The notes beneath the pieces were generated by a model that made no database searches, was not told where the DNA came from, and was given only the letters and a program-made list of their open reading frames with translations. Positions 31,901-42,445 of a stretch of 64,000 bases of DNA are shown here, piece by piece (positions within the stretch are counted from its first letter, which is position 1; every line of letters begins with the position of its first letter). The stretch comes from Crambe crambe (taxonomy: Eukaryota; Porifera; Demospongiae; Poecilosclerida; Crambeidae). The DNA lies in assembly GCA_963924555.1 (NCBI GenBank), contig OZ004589.1:1736001-1800000 (forward strand), written 5' to 3'. The translations under genes were made by a program, and so were the position numbers.

Positions 31901-34900
31901 GTATAAAAGGAACAGTTTGTGTCAATTGTGTGTCCTCTGTTTTAGTCTTGTATTTATCTATAAGAAGATTTTTACCTACACTCTGTGTAAAACCTGCAGC
32001 TGTAGCTAGCTAAGACAGGACCTGGTGGCAGCTACTGGTGGCAGAGTGACTAACCCCTCACTCATCCCATCACACGCACATAACTATTGCCTTAGAATAT
32101 TCCTATCATGTGTCTATAGTGCTATCTGATTGAGCAAATACTATAGCTACCATTATGGGCCACAGTTTTATGGCATGGTGGGTTGTTCAATGGGTTCATT
32201 TGTAACCTTTTCCTTCCTCCAGAAACCAAACCTTCTGGAATGTACTCCAAAGGTTCCCCAGCGGACATTGTAAGGTATCACTGGTACCACGGGAAGATCA
32301 CTGAAAATGAAGCGACATCAATGCTGAATGAGATGTCAGTGGATAGTAGCTGCTTCTTGGTTCGACAGGCAGCTAAGGATCTTATTCTGTCTGTGAAAGC
32401 TCAGGGATTGATCTTCCATGTTACTATTGACTACACCCCAGCAGGATATCGCTTGCACCTACAAGGAAGGGAAGAAGTGTTCAAGACCATTCCTGAGATG
32501 ATAACGCACTACCTAATGTTCCCTATTGATCAATTAGGAACACAAACATTAGGAACTGCCTGTAACAGTCAAGTGTCAAGTAAGTGTATTATAGGCATTT
32601 CATGTTGAGGTGTGACATGCCCAGAGATGATGGGGCAAGAAATGCATTTCAGCTATCAATATTCAGGAGTTGGGGTATTCTTATGATGCTTCGATACTTA
32701 GAGCCTGTCTTCTGCTGCTGATCACTAGGAAATCTTTTTGCTGAACCTCTTGGTGCAGTAATTCAAAGGCATTATAGTTTGTTTTTTTTTGCCCTATAGC
32801 TACATCTACATGGTAGTTGCCCAGAATTGCCCAATTTGTCTAATTTTGTGAAATCAGACAAATTGGGCACATCTAGTATTAGCTTAGCCATTAAATTTTG
32901 TTAAATCTGTTCATTATAATTATTTTTGTCAATGAATGTGACTATTTCTACATACAATAATTAATCATGCTGATATTATAATGTATATTCACCTATATAG
33001 CTGCACCTCTTTCCAGCCCTTTAGGAATCTCTCATCCTTGGGAGAATAAAACAAGGTGAAAGCATTATTTGATAGCTAGTTATGGTTTACAATCAATTAT
33101 TCTTATTAAACATTTACAGTGATGCACAAGATGCAGAAGGCTATGAAGTTGTAGATCGTATTTTATTATCTAAACTCCCTCCTCCTCCATGGTTTTCCAC
33201 CACATCTCTATCTTCCCCCATAAGTCCTTCCAACAATATCCGACAAAGAGCCAAGACACTTCCCTACAATAAGGTTGGGAAGAAAGGAAAACAAGAACCA
33301 TCTTTAAGTGAAGCGTGATGCTAACTACGGTAATTTTGTTTGTATCTCTCCTAGCACTTGCCTCCTAGTGTACATACATCCTCTCAACAGGAACACAAGA
33401 AAAAGAGTGAGCCAAGGAGGTACATTTTTACTATACCATTGTGATTACTAGTTGTGGTGGATGCCTTTTTACATGTTCTATCTGTAGTCTGTCCTGCAGC
33501 CTACCAGAATATAGCACACACATCACCTGCCAACAGCAGCATTCCCAGCGAAGGCCGCCACCACCACCACCACCATCACCACCACCACCACCACCACCAT
33601 CACCACCACCACCATTACCACTGAGAAAGAGCCACAAGATCCCGACAAGGCGGCGTTGGTCGTCTGCTACATCTTCCTTTTACTCGCCTCTGGAAGAACA
33701 GGAGTGGTACTGGGGAAACACTTCAGGGTATGTTGATGCTATTATTACTTGCTGACTCTTTACTGATCAAAAATATGGTCTTATCACTTTATTGATGGTT
33801 CCTTCTTGATGTAACTAGTTACTTATTAATGCTACCTGTAACATAACATGCAATAGTAGGGTAGGGTAGTGGTAAGGTAGCACAGGTGGCATGCACTGTG
33901 CCATTGCACAAGTAGCACTGGTGGTAATGGGTAGCACGGGTGGTGGTATGGGTTGCACAGGTGGCAGCCGCAGTGGTAGCATGGGTGGTATGGGTAGCAC
34001 TACCCATACCACCCACCTTGAATTGCCACCTGTGTTATCCTAGCCACCTGCACAATTAGCTAGTGTAGCATGGGTAGCACAGGTGACAAGGGTAGGATGT
34101 ATCGGTGGCACGGGTGGTATGGGTAGCACAAATGGCAATCCATTGTTTGCGTATGCACCAATTTTTCCCAGGGAGTCAGGATATTCACTCGGATATTTCT
34201 GCTACACGATCGTCATAATTAATGGGCGCAGTTTCACAATCAGTGCTATGTTGCATGCTAGCGATAGTTTTACTCGTGCTCCTTGTTTCTCCTTTGCTGC
34301 TGCTCTTTGTTTCTCCTTGGAGAAACTTGGCATTCCCAAAGAAGAAACAACACACAGCTGTCAAGGCAGTCTACAATGGGAAGGATATTTCCCTGCGTAT
34401 TCTCGACATCATGCATGAGGTTGCTAGCACTTCTCATCAAAACTTGTCATCGCATGCACATTTATCAGAGAGTGCGGTAGCACTCTCTATGTAGGGATGA
34501 CTCGGACGGCCGCGCGCGCCGCCTATAGACTAACAAGTGAGAGTAAAAACATTTCTTCTAAATGAAAGAGTGATGTAGGCTTGAGTACATGACTATAAAA
34601 AGTACGGAAACAAGGTGCTGGCTATGTACTGACCCTACATCGCTGCATGGACTGCTCTGCTAACTATCATTGCCATACTATCCTTTTTGGCTACACCTTG
34701 CAGCAATGTAGGGTTTATGTCAATTTTATGACAGTTAGCAGAGCAGTCCATGCAGCGATGTAGGGTCAGTACATAGCCAGCACCTTGTTTCCGTACTTTT
34801 TATAGTCATGTACTCAAGCCTACATCACTCTTTCATTTAGAAGAAATGTTTTTACTCTCACTTGTTTGCACACTTTTTTCAAGGGGCGTGGCTAAAGATG

Positions 34901-35636
34901 TCAAGAACGACCCTTTACCAAATAATCTTACCACGCCCACCGCAACTCAGCAAGATAGTTTTTTTCTCAACAGTATCTACGAAGCGTTCTAGCATTCTAA
35001 ATGTTGTCTACGAAACGTCTACGTAGCGTCTATGAAGTGTATAAACTAACTTTGCTGTCTACGAAGCATTCGAGAATTTGAGTCGTCCACGAAGGCACTC
35101 AAACGGCAATTGACAGTTAGGACTTGAGCTTTACTTCAATTTGAACGATACCATTCCTTAGATCAGGTGTAGAGCTTCAAGATGGTACCAAGATCGTAGA
35201 TATAGGATGAAGCAGTCGGGAGTTATGGCAGTCAAGCGTCCACGAAAGCATGCGAACGGCAATTGACAGTTAGGACTTGAGCTTTACATCAATTTGAACG
35301 ATACCATTCCTTAGATCAGGTGTAGAGCTTCAATATGGTACCAAGATCGTAGATATAGGATGAAGCAGTCGGGAGTTATGGCTGTCAAGAAGAAGATTAT
35401 TATTATTAATGAGCGTGGGCGTTTTGCGTGTCAAGCCTACATAGAGAGTGCTACCGCACTCTCTGATACTAAAGTGAAATTCTAGTTCCCCCACTTAGAC
35501 CTAACAAAAGCTACTGTGAATGATTATCCAGCCTACTAGAGCCTACTACAATGTGCAGACCAAGTGTTTCAGGACCAGGGAGCTTACTGTTTCAGAATAC
35601 GGCAAGCAGGTAAATCGCTGGATTCTTCTTCTTCTC

Positions 35637-35668
<32 letters not shown>

Positions 35669-38600
35669 TTAGACAACCATATCTCTCGAACCACTCAAGC
35701 TACAGCTATGATTTCTGGATAAATCCACTCCAAATTCTACGAACTACGATCTTTTCTACTCGTTGATCCTTGAAAGTGTCGATGAAAAAGGAGACACTAC
35801 AGAGCACAGCACTCGACTAATTCAATTAGGAAGCCATCTTTTCTATAATACGCATGCGCATGTATTTGATATCCAATTATTCGAAATTATAATATTACTC
35901 AGCTGTCTCTATAGCTAGCTAGCTATAGCTAGCTCTGGACAATGATGATGATAGACTACCGTATCGATTTGGGGATTTAGATTAACCAAGGTAGACTCTA
36001 TTTCAGCATCTTCGACCTCCAAGTATAGCTCAACAATAACACAACACCTTGACTCGTTAATAATAATTGGGCTGGTATGCTATTGGAGAACTATTGGAGA
36101 ACTTCTTTCATCTGTCCCTGCATACACATAGAAGAATGAACTCTATACATAGCTAAAACCATAAAGGAGAGGAAAAAAGACCAAGAACAAGTAAGGGAAA
36201 AAAGCATTTCGTGAAATGAAAAAAGATGTAGGGATGACCACTGCTCAAAAAAGTAAGGAAACAAGAAGGATGGAAATGGGATCAATCTTTGTTCTGTATA
36301 TCCAGCCAACAATCCCTACATATACGCACATTACTACACTATAATCTGAAGTTACCTGACGTATATGTAGGGATTGTTGGCTGGATATACAGAACAAAGA
36401 TTGATCCCATTTCCATCCTTTTTGTTTCCTTACTTTTTTGAGCAGTGGTCATCCCTACATCTTTTTTCATTTCACGAAATGCTTTTTCCCCTTACTTGTT
36501 AATTATATAATCAGGATCCAATCCATACTGATTACAGGCTTGGAATTAGGATCCTCATCCAATGCATGACTTCGACATATTCAAGTTTGCTGGATGACAG
36601 TTGCTGCTGCTACAAAGCATGTCCACAGACAGCTACATGCAATATTGATTTTGGCACTATATTCAAATAAAGTAAAATTAAGGTGCGGTTTTGGCGTTTA
36701 TTTAAGAATGACGTGCTAATTAGAAAATCTATGGTATCATTGTGTGGATGATGTGTTCGTGTGCTATGATATGCATATAGGAGTTTGTACCAGTTGGATT
36801 GGTACTGAATAGATCACTTACCAACCTCTGATCCTGCAGAGGTTGATAAATCACTCGAGAGGTTGTGTGATAAAATTAATGTTGGACCTATCAACCTGTA
36901 TCAAGCTATTTAATGCTTATCTTTATATTTTTAGATCTGACTATCAAAAGATATTAGAGAAAATTACGAAAAGAGGGTGTCAACCACCTCCTCTCCCTCC
37001 CAAAAATTCAAAGATCCACAAACCCCTTCCCCCTCCTCCTACTCATGGGGAACCACCCCCTCGGAACATCCTCCATGAACCCCCAACAAGAGGATGTATA
37101 AACACAGTGGTGGATAGGCCACTCCCACAGATGTCTGGGACTGAGGAATTTGATGTAAGGGAATACAGTAGAACCTCGATTATCCAAAACCTTGGTTATG
37201 TGGATCGAAAATATTAAAGGTCAAAGTTCGGAATGCATGTTGCATGTACGCAGTACTTTGATTAAAAAATTTTTTTCAACTATTGATCAATTTCAAGGAA
37301 GAGTAGAGTTCGTTCTGGGTCAGTTTCTACCTAGCTGTAGTGTCTATCATAGGTATTAGCTCTATAGCTAAAGTGCTTGTCATAGTTGGTAGCCAGCTAA
37401 ATGAAGCGTAGCGGGGGTGTGGTCGTATCAAAGTGGGTGTGGTTATGTAAATTTCATTACTTCGTACTCTTCTGTCCAGACCTGTTCAGATAATTGAGGG
37501 TCTACTGTACCCTGTGTGGGGAGATTATAGCTAACAGACAATGCCAGTAACTCATCCACACTTGTTGATATTTCTGACTGTAGGGTCACTTGATAGCAGC
37601 ACAGCTCGACTTGTCTCGAGACATGCCACACTTAAAACAGAGTAATTTGATAACAGCAGCACAGCTCAACTTGTCTCGAGACATGCCACACTTGAAAGAG
37701 AGTAATTGGATGAACCCCAGCCTATCGTGAGTCCGGGGGTTTAGCCAAGCCATAAGAGGGCAGGGTCGCAAATAAGGGGAAATAGAAGCACCTCCCTCCC
37801 TCCCTCCCTTCCTTCCTTCCACAGGCGTGAGGAGTCCAGAAAGAGACTGACTAGCAAATGTAATGGGACATTTCTTGTTCGTCCAAAGGCAGGAGTTGAC
37901 GATGGCTCCCTACTACCTGCACCCACACATTCACATACCATAGACATAATGTGAGTCAATCTCTAGCATCCCCTTCAATGTTGACTCAAGATGTGCTTAC
38001 TGGGAGGGTTAGAAGAATAGGAGATTGCTTTCCAAATTTAGTATGATATCATGATTCTTATACATTGTTATAGATAATATAGTACCTCCGGTGGATATGA
38101 AACGCCCATGTATACGGATGATATACGGATCTTTTTCAGAATGATCACTGTAACGCTTGAGGACAGGGTTCTAATACCAACTTCAGCATGGTTCATTTTA
38201 TCACTTACCTTTTCGCTCCATGCAACTTTAGTGCGCGGAATTTACTGATATAATAGTGTAGTAAGTGAATGTTACTTAGTTTCAGCTTAAAACTACACCA
38301 AAACATTAAGGAAGATGGTATTATTTAGTTACTTGGACTGAAATAATAGATTATAATAGCACCTATTATCATGCATTGAAAAAAAAGAGCAACCTGAGAA
38401 TCTTTACCTTGTGGGAGACTGGGAGAAAGTAAAATATTGTCATGGTGATTAAACATTTCACTATGTAGCTAATTGAAAATTGTCTATGGCATAATTCAGT
38501 TTTGGATGAGAGTAAAAACAAATGAAAGAGTGATGCAGGCTTGAGTATACATCAGTCAGTTCGCCAACGTACCGGAAGTCGTAGACCGCCGTATAATTTT

Positions 38601-41600
38601 ATTTGTATTGTTGAGTCAGCAAAATTAACTCATTAATTATTCATAAGTATTACTAGTATTTGTCATAAGATGTGCCAGAAGCAAAAATGAACTAAAAAAC
38701 TTCTGCCATTATAAAAAGACAATATATTATCATACCTACATTAAAAAATTTCACAACATTCTCCCTTCATAACTGGTAAATATCAAGACTGAACCTCCTT
38801 CTTACTTCCTGTCCGGATACCATTTTTGCAATAAGTAAGAGGTTGAAGTTGTAGGAACAACTTTACCTAAGCACTGACTAGAACATATAAAAAAATTAAG
38901 CTGTACCCAATTCTCAAATTAAAGTTATGCCAAAAATAACAAGTGGACTCTGGTTGAAGCCAAGTAAAGTTGTATCCATTTACATCATAGGCCATAAAAA
39001 TGAATAACAATAATAAAAAAAAGCAGAATAATGCAGCAAGCATGGCACAAAGAAGTAGGCGCAGGTCGTCGTATCCAGCATCTCGGCAGGAATAACAAGG
39101 TGAAGCCTGTGCATTGTGCGGCAATACTCATTTGCACACATCAAAGTATCCAAGCTGGAAGGATTCATCATCACAACAATGTGCACAAACATTGGGGGTA
39201 GATGCAGAAAGTTTTATATGCCGGCCCTGTAGGGATGAGTTTCACGGCTGGTGAAAGACCCTAGTTTCATATATACCTAGATGGAAAAAAGTAAGCAACA
39301 AAGAAAATTGCTTTATTATAAACTGTGACGGTGAAGGAATTTCCTACTTCAGCACTATAGTGGGAAGGGAAGGAGTGTTCAGTTGGCTATGATTGCATCA
39401 ACTATGATACAGCAGTGGACGTATACTTAGAAGAAGTAAGTAGGTCAGCAGAGTCCACAGATGATGTTGATGACATTTTAGACTGGATGTTTGGTAGTGA
39501 AGACTGTGAACAGAATGTTAGTATTGAAGAGAGTGACATTGATAGTGATTTCTGACTCAGAATACTAGGTACATTACATATCTATCAGGATTTCATTTTT
39601 GCATGTGCCAGAGTTTTGATTTAAAAAGCAAACTTTAAAAAAAATACTTATCCTACAACATATTCAAAATAAAACTTGTTCTAAACCTCCGTTTAGTAAT
39701 GGCGCTAGACAGAGTCTTACTAGTACGATCTACTGGGCACCCCTAATGAGCTTGTACTTTATAAACACACTGCTTTCGACTATTTTTAGGGTTCCATTAA
39801 TACCTTACTCCTTGAACTATGACTGGACCAAATAAATATTGATACTTTTCGAGCTAGACTCCAGTTTTACGACACACAGAAACAAAGAGAAAGTGCGTCC
39901 ATTTTTAAATATAAATGACGTCATCTTGCAAATAAATTCACGTGAGCAGGCCAGTGGCGAACTGACTGACGTGACATGGAAACAAGATGCGTACTGACCC
40001 TACATCATTGCATGGACTGCTCTGGTAACTGTCATAAAAATGACATAAACCCTACATCGCTGCAAGGTGTAGCCAAAAAGGATAGTATGGCAGCAGCAGA
40101 GCAGTCCATGCAGTGATGTAGGGTCAGTACGCATCTTGTTTCCGTACTTTTTATAGTCATGTATACTGTAGGGCGGGTTAATTTCGTTAGGAAAAAATTC
40201 CGTCATATCCAGAATCGTTATACTAATGAAAAAATTGAATGGATAATTCTTCGCACATGCACATTGAAGACGAAAAAATTTCCCCTGCCTAATTTCTGAT
40301 GAAACGCAAAGGCAGGTGGACTGACTAGCTATTTCAAGAGAGACACTTGCATTCGTGGCTATCACGTAAACAAAGCTATTTGGGCTGCTGCTGTAGGAGA
40401 AGAGCTGGAGTGTAGGCGAGAACCAACTAACCTCGTTAGACATCTAAATGTATGGACCTCTCTTTTAATCTGAGACTCTTCCTGCATCTCTTCAACTGCA
40501 CAGCACTGTTAGCCGCTTCTATAGCCTTGATGGTATGTCAGGATTGGAGAGATCCCTATCAGGTGCAACTATTTGAGAAGAGCCACGGGCAGCTTTTGGA
40601 GCAGTTCTCTTACAGCAGTCTCTAGCTAGCTCTTGCACGATCTGAAGCGATCGCGATTGACGATCTATCACGTGTGTTTGCGTGCCAAAATTTATGATAG
40701 TAAAAATTATGACGAATAAAATTTCAATTCTTTATACCAACGGTGAAATAGACGAATTTTTTCGCTGACGAAATTAACCCGCCCTACAGTACTCAAGCCT
40801 GCATCACTCTTTCATTTAGAAGAAATGCACACTTTTTCAAGGGGCGTGGCTAAAGATGGCAAGAATGACCCTTTACCAAATAATCTTACCACGCCCACTA
40901 CAACTCAGCAACACACTCAACAGTGTCTACGAAGCGTTCTAGTGTTCTAATGTTGTCTACGAAACGTCTACATAGCATGTCTACGAACAGTTAGGACTTG
41001 AGCTTTACTTCAATTTGATCAATTGAACGATACCATTCCTTACCTGAGGTGTAGAGCTTCAAGATGGTACCAAGATCGTAGACATAGGATGAATCAGTCG
41101 GGAGTTATGGCTGTCAAGCGTCCACGAAGGCACTTAAATGGCAATTGACAGTTAGGACTTGAGCTTTACTTCAATTTGAACAATACCATTCCTTAGATCA
41201 GGTGTAGAGCTTCAATATGGTACCAAATTATTATTAATGAGTGTGGGTGTTTTGCGTGTCAAGCCTACATAGAGAGTGCTACCGCACTCTCTGATAATAA
41301 AAATGTCAACAAACAACAGCAACATTGCTGCAACAAATGTATCATTCAACCATTGGCATGCATAGGTATGATAGCTAATGTAGCTAGCTAACTAGTTGTA
41401 TAAATCTTATGATGCTAGCTATAATTGATACTGTAGTATATGGGAACCATCCTACCTAATTTCACAAAAGAGGAGCCAGATCAAGGTTTGATCAACATGT
41501 GAGAGTGAGGGTAGCCTATGTTTGTTTCCAGATTGAATACATTTGTTCAGCTCTGAACTAAATGCTTGCAATGCTGAAGATACAAGAACAGTTCAAATGT

Positions 41601-42249
41601 TGTATGCGATCCAGGAGCTCTCCTATATTATTCTTTTACCTTTTGAAGAATGCTTCTTCTTTTAATATGTTAGAAACCATAGAGAGAAAAATATCAGAAC
41701 ATGGCTTTCTAACTGGTTGTAGCTGCATGCTTACAAATTGTGTCTGTATAATGATTACACTAAAACTTACATTTCATTTTCTTCTACTTCCTCTTCAAAT
41801 ACTCTCTCAGTATCACTACCTGACTCCATGAGCCCATCTCCAGTGCTAGTGGCTATGTATTCCGCCATAGAAGCACGTAATTTACTATTGTATCCGTGCG
41901 CGTAGTCCGTGACCGTGCGTTACAGTGATTGAATTGCCACATTGATTAAAATCCGGAAACATTTCACATCCATACGGAGTATCTATATTATCTATGATAT
42001 TATGAATGCAATGACATGTACTCACACACATATGATAAGTTTATGATCACTTGCATGCACATTTATAGTCATCAAGGGATATTTAAGAGGATACCGATAT
42101 TCCGAGATCCCAATGGCGGCTATGGCTTTTCTCCTCCGTACGAGTTTGACTCCCTGTCTACTCTAGTGCTGTACTATGCCACAAACACAATGGAGAAGCA
42201 CAACCCTGACTTTGAGACCACTCTTATGTACCCTGCCTTTTGCCCCTAA
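28566..42249 (+). CDS. Chimeric multi-SH2 gene: SH2-SH2-proline-rich-C-SH2 (third p85 copy without N-SH2 body and coiled coil)
   Basis: Exons 28566-28905, 32223-32579, 33025-33055, 33120-33314, 33500-33727, 36935-37154, 37584-37726, 37825-37950, 42069-42249. All junctions are GT-AG and the total is 607 codons including the stop. The first two exons encode SH2 domains (DWYHGELTKDQAEEAL, NCFLVRES; HWYHGKITENEATSML, SCFLVRQAAKD). Linker exons follow (AQDAEGYEVVDR, KLPPPPW). Exon 33500 matches p85 exon 4, including the SH2 start EEQEWYWGNTSG. The next homologous exon is p85 exon 9 (SDYQKILEKITKRG, EPPPRN), so exons 5-8 are missing, but phases match (GG|A) and the frame continues into an intact C-SH2 (GTFLVRPKAGVDDG, GGYGFSPPYEF). 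It should bind phosphotyrosine but not p110. Exon 33342-33419 (LPPSVHTSSQQ) may be an alternative. Expression is not proven. Confidence 0.65.
28906..32222. other. Intron between the two SH2 exons, partly duplicated at 46.9-47.2 kb
   Basis: Contains a small palindrome TAGCCTCGTTCTCCCAGGCC/GGCCTGGGAATGAGGCTA at 30334-30384; GTTTTAACTATCAT...GCATGGAATATTGCATTG at about 30540-30725, which matches 46984-47170; the GC-rich palindrome at 31368-31419; and TG-rich DNA with a direct repeat (TTCTGTGTCTGTCATCCTTT) at 31670-31810. No coding is supported. Confidence 0.6.
31368..31419. repeat. 52-bp GC-rich palindrome (TAGTCTCGCGCGCCC ends)
   Basis: TAGTCTCGCGCGCCCGCCC followed, after an AT-rich loop, by GGAGGGCGCGCGAGACTA. 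It can form a near-perfect hairpin. A related inverted pair is at about 18845-18905. Confidence 0.85.
32223..32579 (+). CDS. SH2 domain exon 2 of the chimeric gene
   Basis: Complete SH2: RYHWYHGKITENEATSML, SSCFLVRQAAKDLILSV, IFHVTIDYTPAGYRLHL, FKTIPEMITHYLMFPID. Acceptor CCTCCAG, donor A|GTAAGT. About 90 percent identical by eye to 47393-47749. Confidence 0.88.
33500..33727 (+). CDS. p85-like exon 4 homologue with expanded proline tract
   Basis: Aligned with 15090-15263: LPEYSTHIT, QQQHSQRR, then a CCA-repeat expansion coding for about 20 prolines with two serines, then SSFYSPLEEQEWYWGNTSG. The donor is GG|GTATGT. The expansion is a (CCACCA)n/(CCATCA) array at 33558-33622. Confidence 0.8.
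33860..34135. repeat. Degenerate GGTAGCAC/GGGTGGTAT minisatellite
   Basis: Short G-rich units (GTGGTATGGGTAGCACAGGT) repeated imperfectly, partly in inverted orientation around 33995-34010. Confidence 0.8.
34528..34866. mobile_element. Palindromic MITE (GAGAGTAAAAACATTTC arms)
   Basis: The left arm CAAGTGAGAGTAAAAACATT...GTACGGAAACAAGGTGCTGG is repeated in reverse complement ending at about 34866, with a central GCAGCGATGTAGGGTCAGT inverted pair. Relatives are at 38510-38545 and 39972-40160. Confidence 0.8.
35070..35395. repeat. 153-bp direct repeat, two copies, inside the foldback cluster
   Basis: GGCAATTGACAGTTAGGACT begins two units about 153 bp apart (35121 and 35274 for GACTTGAGCT). 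Both run through GGTACCAAGATCGTAGATAT and GCAGTCGGGAGTTATGG. A diverged pair of the same unit is at 40987-41230. Confidence 0.85.
36225..36480. mobile_element. Palindromic MITE (GATGTAGGGATGACCACTGC arms)
   Basis: Left arm AAAAGATGTAGGGATGACCA ... GTATATCCAGCCAACAATCC; reverse complement at about 36360-36475 around a short loop (CATTACTACACTATAATCTG). Two more copies are at about 54945-55210 and 55575-55815. Confidence 0.85.
36935..37950 (+). CDS. Third p85 copy: proline linker and first part of C-SH2
   Basis: Exons 36935-37154, 37584-37726 and 37825-37950, homologous to p85 copy 1 exons 9-11. Exon 37584-37726 carries an extra in-frame 57-nt duplication: LIAAQLDLSRDMPHLKQSN is followed by LITAAQLNLSRDMPHLKESN. 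The SH2 part reads GTFLVRPKAGVDDGSLLPAP. Confidence 0.85.
37166..37507. mobile_element. pogo/Tigger-like MITE, 342 bp, TA target duplication
   Basis: Begins CAGTAGAACCTCGATTATCC and ends GATAATTGAGGGTCTACTG, flanked by TA on both sides. The uninterrupted site exists in p85 copy 1 (GGGAATATACACTGTGTGGG near 17767). It sits 11 bp after the splice donor of the 36935-37154 exon. Confidence 0.9.
38553..39972. mobile_element. TIR-bounded DNA-transposon relic with zinc-finger-like ORF
   Basis: Ends CAGTCAGTTCGCCAACG (left) and GGCGAACTGACTGACG (right) are inverted repeats. Inside, plus-strand sequence at about 39038-39243 reads MAQRSRRRSSYPASRQE, stop, then CALCGNTHLHTSKYP, QQCAQTLGV and CRPCRDEFHGW: cysteine pairs spaced like a zinc finger. 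Nearby DDVDDILDWMFGSEDC is an acidic tail. Superfamily is not assigned. Confidence 0.6.
40166..40789. mobile_element. 624-bp MITE with CTGTAGGGCGGGTTAATTTC ends and TA target duplication
   Basis: The first about 45 bp match the reverse complement of the last about 45 bp (CTGTAGGGCGGGTTAATTTC, then AAAAAATTC). Flanked by TA at 40164-40165 and 40790-40791. Inserted in another palindromic MITE whose uninterrupted sequence is at 34805. A minus-strand open frame inside is probably chance. Confidence 0.9.
42069..42249 (+). CDS. Third p85 copy: last C-SH2 exon and stop
   Basis: Encodes GIFKRIPIFRDPNGGYGFSP ... TLVLYYATNTMEKHNP ... YPAFCP-stop, matching the final exons at 18436 and 27708. It is separated from the preceding exon by a 4.1-kb intron packed with TIR elements. 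Confidence 0.88.
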
Positions 42250-42445
42250 CATTACTGAGTTATTTTTTTGATTCAGAGATTTTTTTTTCTTTTTGGCATC
42301 AAATGCTTCATGCTGAGAATTTTTTTTGTTAATGCTGTACTGATAATTATCATTGCTTTGCAGTAATATTTGCATGGTAACTAAAGTCACTATTGTAGTT
42401 TTTTTCAGCTGTGATAGAGCTTGAAACTCTGTAAGGGGTTTCTTA

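Larger units (their letters stand above)
34465..36500. mobile_element. Large foldback element, copy A (right arm lost, with nested insertions)
   Basis: The left end ATCAGAGAGTGCGGTAGCAC is itself a hairpin (AGAGAGTGC/GCACTCTCT), followed by ATGTAGGGATGACTCGGACG. Its body continues at 35467 (AGTGAAATTCTAGTTCCCCC, the same as at 53965 and 58787). Nested between, at 34536-35466, is other repeat DNA ending in an inverted copy of the hairpin end (about 35435-35466). No transposase is visible, so it is non-autonomous. Confidence 0.75.
33728..36934. other. Intron replacing p85 exons 5-8, filled with mobile DNA
   Basis: Where copies 1 and 2 have the N-SH2 and coiled-coil exons, this copy has a GGTAGCACGGGTGG-type minisatellite (about 33860-34135), a large foldback element (34465 to about 36500) and palindromic MITEs. 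No remnant of the N-SH2 body or coiled coil was found on either strand. Confidence 0.7.
37951..42068. other. 4.1-kb intron of nested transposable elements
   Basis: Separates the last two exons of the third p85 copy. Contents include a MITE fragment at 38510-38545, a TIR-bounded relic at 38553-39972, a palindromic MITE at 39972-40805 interrupted by a 624-bp element, and repeat DNA ending in the inverted AGAGAGTGC hairpin at 41265-41296. Confidence 0.7.

Noticed and set aside
33082..33318. Treating the stop after SLSEA as the gene end
   Set aside because: A phase-compatible donor GC|GTGATG lies just before the stop and joins LPEYSTHIT at 33500 in frame. The donor is weak, so termination here remains possible.
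34083..34418. 111-codon frame near the foldback element
   Set aside because: Overlaps minisatellite and hairpin-tip sequence, and two other frames are open across the same bases.
40000..40443. 147-codon minus-strand frame
   Set aside because: Spans the border between a palindromic MITE and the 624-bp TIR element; no domain.
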